Virus record (IMG/VR): IMGVR_UViG_3300025860_000033
Location: 1 to 42,358 of that record
Reading direction: 5' to 3' (one strand)
DNA from: a virus
Length of the DNA: 42,358 bases
Position 1 is the stretch's first letter; each line of letters begins with the position of its first letter. This document shows, one piece after another, positions 40,607-42,358 of this stretch. Both the position numbers and the translations under genes were made by a program. Below the pieces are notes generated by a model. The model searched no databases, had not been told where the DNA came from, and worked only from the letters and a program-made list of their open reading frames with translations.

Positions 40607-41302
40607 ATGGCAAGTAAAATTCTTATAACTGGTTACAGTGGGACAGGTAAAACTTACTCTTTAGGTACATTAGATCCTAAAGAAACATTCATCATTTGTC
40701 CAGATGAAAAAGCTCCACCTTTTAGAGGCTGGAAGAAAAATTATCTTATGAAAACTCCTGAAGGAATTTTTGATCCTAATGTATGTAATTATTTCAAAAC
40801 TACCGGATGGGAGGCCATTAAGAGTGCAATGAAATTTGTTAGTGCTAACAGGCCTGACATTAAGACTATTGTAATAGATACTATTACATACGCAATGATT
40901 GCAGAATTTATGGAAAAGGCTAAGACGGTAGGATACGCAAAGTTTACAGAAATGGGAGACAATGTGTATAAGACTTTAAAAATGATTGATGGACTAAGAG
41001 ATGACTTAACTGTAATAGTTATGGCTCATACTGAAGTTAAATCATTTAATGGAGTTGATAGAACTGTATTTGGAGTACCGGGAGGTAAATTAGTTCAGGA
41101 TGTTGTAAAACCTGAAGGAATGTTTAGTGTTATCTTAGAAACAGTAGTTGAAAAGAAAGGTAATGACGTATCATACGGATTTATGACACAAAACAATACA
41201 ACTAATATGGCAAAAAGTCCAGCTGATATGTTTTCAGGAAATATTATTCCTAATGACATGAACTCTGTATTAACAGCTATTACAAAGTATGAAGAGGGTT
41301 AA
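40607..41302 (+). CDS. Sak4-like RecA-fold ATPase
   Basis: A 231-residue single-domain ATPase. Walker A GYSGTGKT (9-16), Walker B TIVIDTITY (about 87-95) and VIVMAHTEVK (about 137-146) match the phage Sak4/AAA_24 recombinase-like family. These proteins anneal or exchange strands together with an SSB. The next two genes could supply the SSB. Whether it acts in recombination here is inferred from family. Confidence 0.78.
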   Translation: MASKILITGYSGTGKTYSLGTLDPKETFIICPDEKAPPFRGWKKNYLMKTPEGIFDPNVCNYFKTTGWEAIKSAMKFVSANRPDIKTIVIDTITYAMIAEFMEKAKTVGYAKFTEMGDNVYKTLKMIDGLRDDLTVIVMAHTEVKSFNGVDRTVFGVPGGKLVQDVVKPEGMFSVILETVVEKKGNDVSYGFMTQNNTTNMAKSPADMFSGNIIPNDMNSVLTAITKYEEG

Positions 41303-41352
41303 GATAATCTTCTAATTTTTAAAACAATTATTAACACAAATAAATCAGGATT

Positions 41353-41994
41353 ATGAGTAAAAATGTAATTATCTTTGGAGCAAGAAAGTTTGGAGTATCT
41401 AATACACCATTAACAACAACAAAGTATCCAGAAAGTGCTGTAATAACAGTAGAGCCATCTAAGGATGGAGGAAGAAGCAGAAGAGTATTATTTAATGCAA
41501 AAGCTTCTGAAGTATTAAACCTTGAAATGGGAGAAGTTCAACAAATTGTATTTGGATTTGTAGAAGGGACAACTATAGGTTTAATTGCAAATGCAAGCTT
41601 ATTAGGAAGTGAAGTTGTTGCGGCTATGACCACATACAGAACTTCAAAGAATAAAGTAAGCTTTGAAACAACAAAAGAAAAGGGTAAAGCTATTTCTTCA
41701 ACAACTATTGCAAATGAAATTTCTACGTATTTTTCATTAGATGATAGTTTTGAGAATGAATTTTCCTTAACACCTCATGAAGCAGAAGGAGTTGAATCTT
41801 TCTCTTTAGAAATTATGACTAGCCAAGAAGCTCCTGTACAAGGTACGGTAGAAGCTATGGATCAAGCTGTAACTTTTGAAGAGGTACAAGATGAAATTGC
41901 TCCTGTTGATACTGTTGAGTCTAATGACAGTGATTTTAATTTGAGTAGAACTACAGTGACATCCACAGTAGCTGAAAGTGATACTCAGTGGTGA
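41353..41994 (+). CDS. Hypothetical protein with acidic tail
   Basis: A 213-residue protein. The beta-rich N-terminal part (VIIFGARKFGVSNTPL) is followed by helical and low-complexity acidic sequence. The position after a Sak4-like ATPase, and a disordered acidic tail ending SDTQW, suit an ssDNA-associated protein, but no OB-fold motif is provable. Function unassigned. Confidence 0.6.
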   Translation: MSKNVIIFGARKFGVSNTPLTTTKYPESAVITVEPSKDGGRSRRVLFNAKASEVLNLEMGEVQQIVFGFVEGTTIGLIANASLLGSEVVAAMTTYRTSKNKVSFETTKEKGKAISSTTIANEISTYFSLDDSFENEFSLTPHEAEGVESFSLEIMTSQEAPVQGTVEAMDQAVTFEEVQDEIAPVDTVESNDSDFNLSRTTVTSTVAESDTQW

Positions 41995-42049
41995 TTAAAA
42001 GTATTAGGCAGTAAATTAATATAAGTTAAATTTTAAAATTAAAAAAATT

Positions 42050-42358
42050 ATGAGTAACGGATTTGGATCAAGTCAAGAAGTACAAGAAGGACCAGTAGTA
42101 AAATATTATACTGGAGTAGAGAACTTTAAAGTAGTAGCAGTTAACCCTTCAAAAGAAGAGTTAGAAGCTATTTATGGTAGAGAATTAAATTTCACTCCAG
42201 AATACATAGGAGAAACTGATGTTGAAGATGGAGATGGAAAGAGAGTTGTACCTCAGTACAGAATTGACTTATATTTAGCTAATGAGGATAACTCTATTAC
42301 AACTAAAGCTCAATTCTACATTGCTGATACACATCACCTATCTGCAACAGGTAAGTAC
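42050..42358 (+). CDS. Hypothetical protein, truncated by window end
   Basis: The first 103 codons of a gene running off the window, beginning MSNGFGSSQEVQEGPVVKYY and continuing with KVVAVNPSKEELEAIYG. Proteins with KVVAVNPxKxELExxYG occur in the recombination/replication clusters of Bacteroidota phages (recalled), and an ssDNA-binding role is possible given its position. Incomplete, so domain layout is unknown. Confidence 0.65.
   Translation, partial: MSNGFGSSQEVQEGPVVKYYTGVENFKVVAVNPSKEELEAIYGRELNFTPEYIGETDVEDGDGKRVVPQYRIDLYLANEDNSITTKAQFYIADTHHLSATGKY

Overview
This looks like part of a tailed-phage genome of the crAss-like type (Crassvirales) infecting a member of the Bacteroidota, possibly a marine flavobacterium. 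Three things support that. A TerL of about 780 residues sits directly upstream of a portal of about 800 residues, followed by large LamG-rich appendage proteins. The base composition is AT-rich and starts follow A-rich leaders rather than Shine-Dalgarno sites. Promoter-like sequences match the Bacteroidota form TTG-N20-TAnnTTTG. The family and host assignments are inferences from protein motifs and layout; no database search was possible.

The window has two divergent blocks that meet near 18.15-18.48 kb. The left block (67-18147, minus strand) carries late or virion genes: from right to left, a run of small genes, a GroEL chaperonin, further small genes, a GroES-like co-chaperonin, a terminator overlapping a promoter, a structured leader with tRNA-Gln(TTG), then TerL, portal, a small structural protein and a 1301-residue fibre-like protein. 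The right block (18482-42358, plus strand) starts with two paralogous genes that share duplicated leaders. It continues through about 8 kb of tiny ORFs and dense non-coding RNA, then a DnaA-domain-IV-like protein, a 1.1 kb non-coding locus and an SPFH membrane protein. It ends in a replication/recombination module: SF2 helicase, DnaB/RecA-type helicase, ATP-dependent DNA ligase, dNMP kinase, HAD-like hydrolase, Sak4-like ATPase and candidate ssDNA-binding partners.

The most unusual content lies between the genes. Much of the intergenic DNA from 20.26 to 23.14 kb, 25.9 to 30.5 kb and 16.56 to 16.94 kb is built of RNA-like units of about 55-220 nt. Many are closed by a 5-12 bp terminal helix and are separated by AT-rich spacers related to TTTAAAATATAAA. 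Four units have tRNA acceptor and T arms, and some a D arm, but none has a canonical anticodon stem-loop. Two RNA types are present in two diverged copies with conserved internal motifs and, in one type, compensatory helix changes. Perfect TTG-N20-TAnnTTTG promoter matches lie next to three non-coding loci. A small set of ORFs at 23.9-24.9 kb is separated by repeated hairpin elements resembling integron attC sites.

Probable working picture: the plus block would act early (takeover and replication) and the minus block late (chaperonin-assisted capsid folding, packaging, virion assembly). The structured RNAs are likely phage regulators, processing signals, host-mimicking decoys or some mixture of these. 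Their function is not shown by the sequence.
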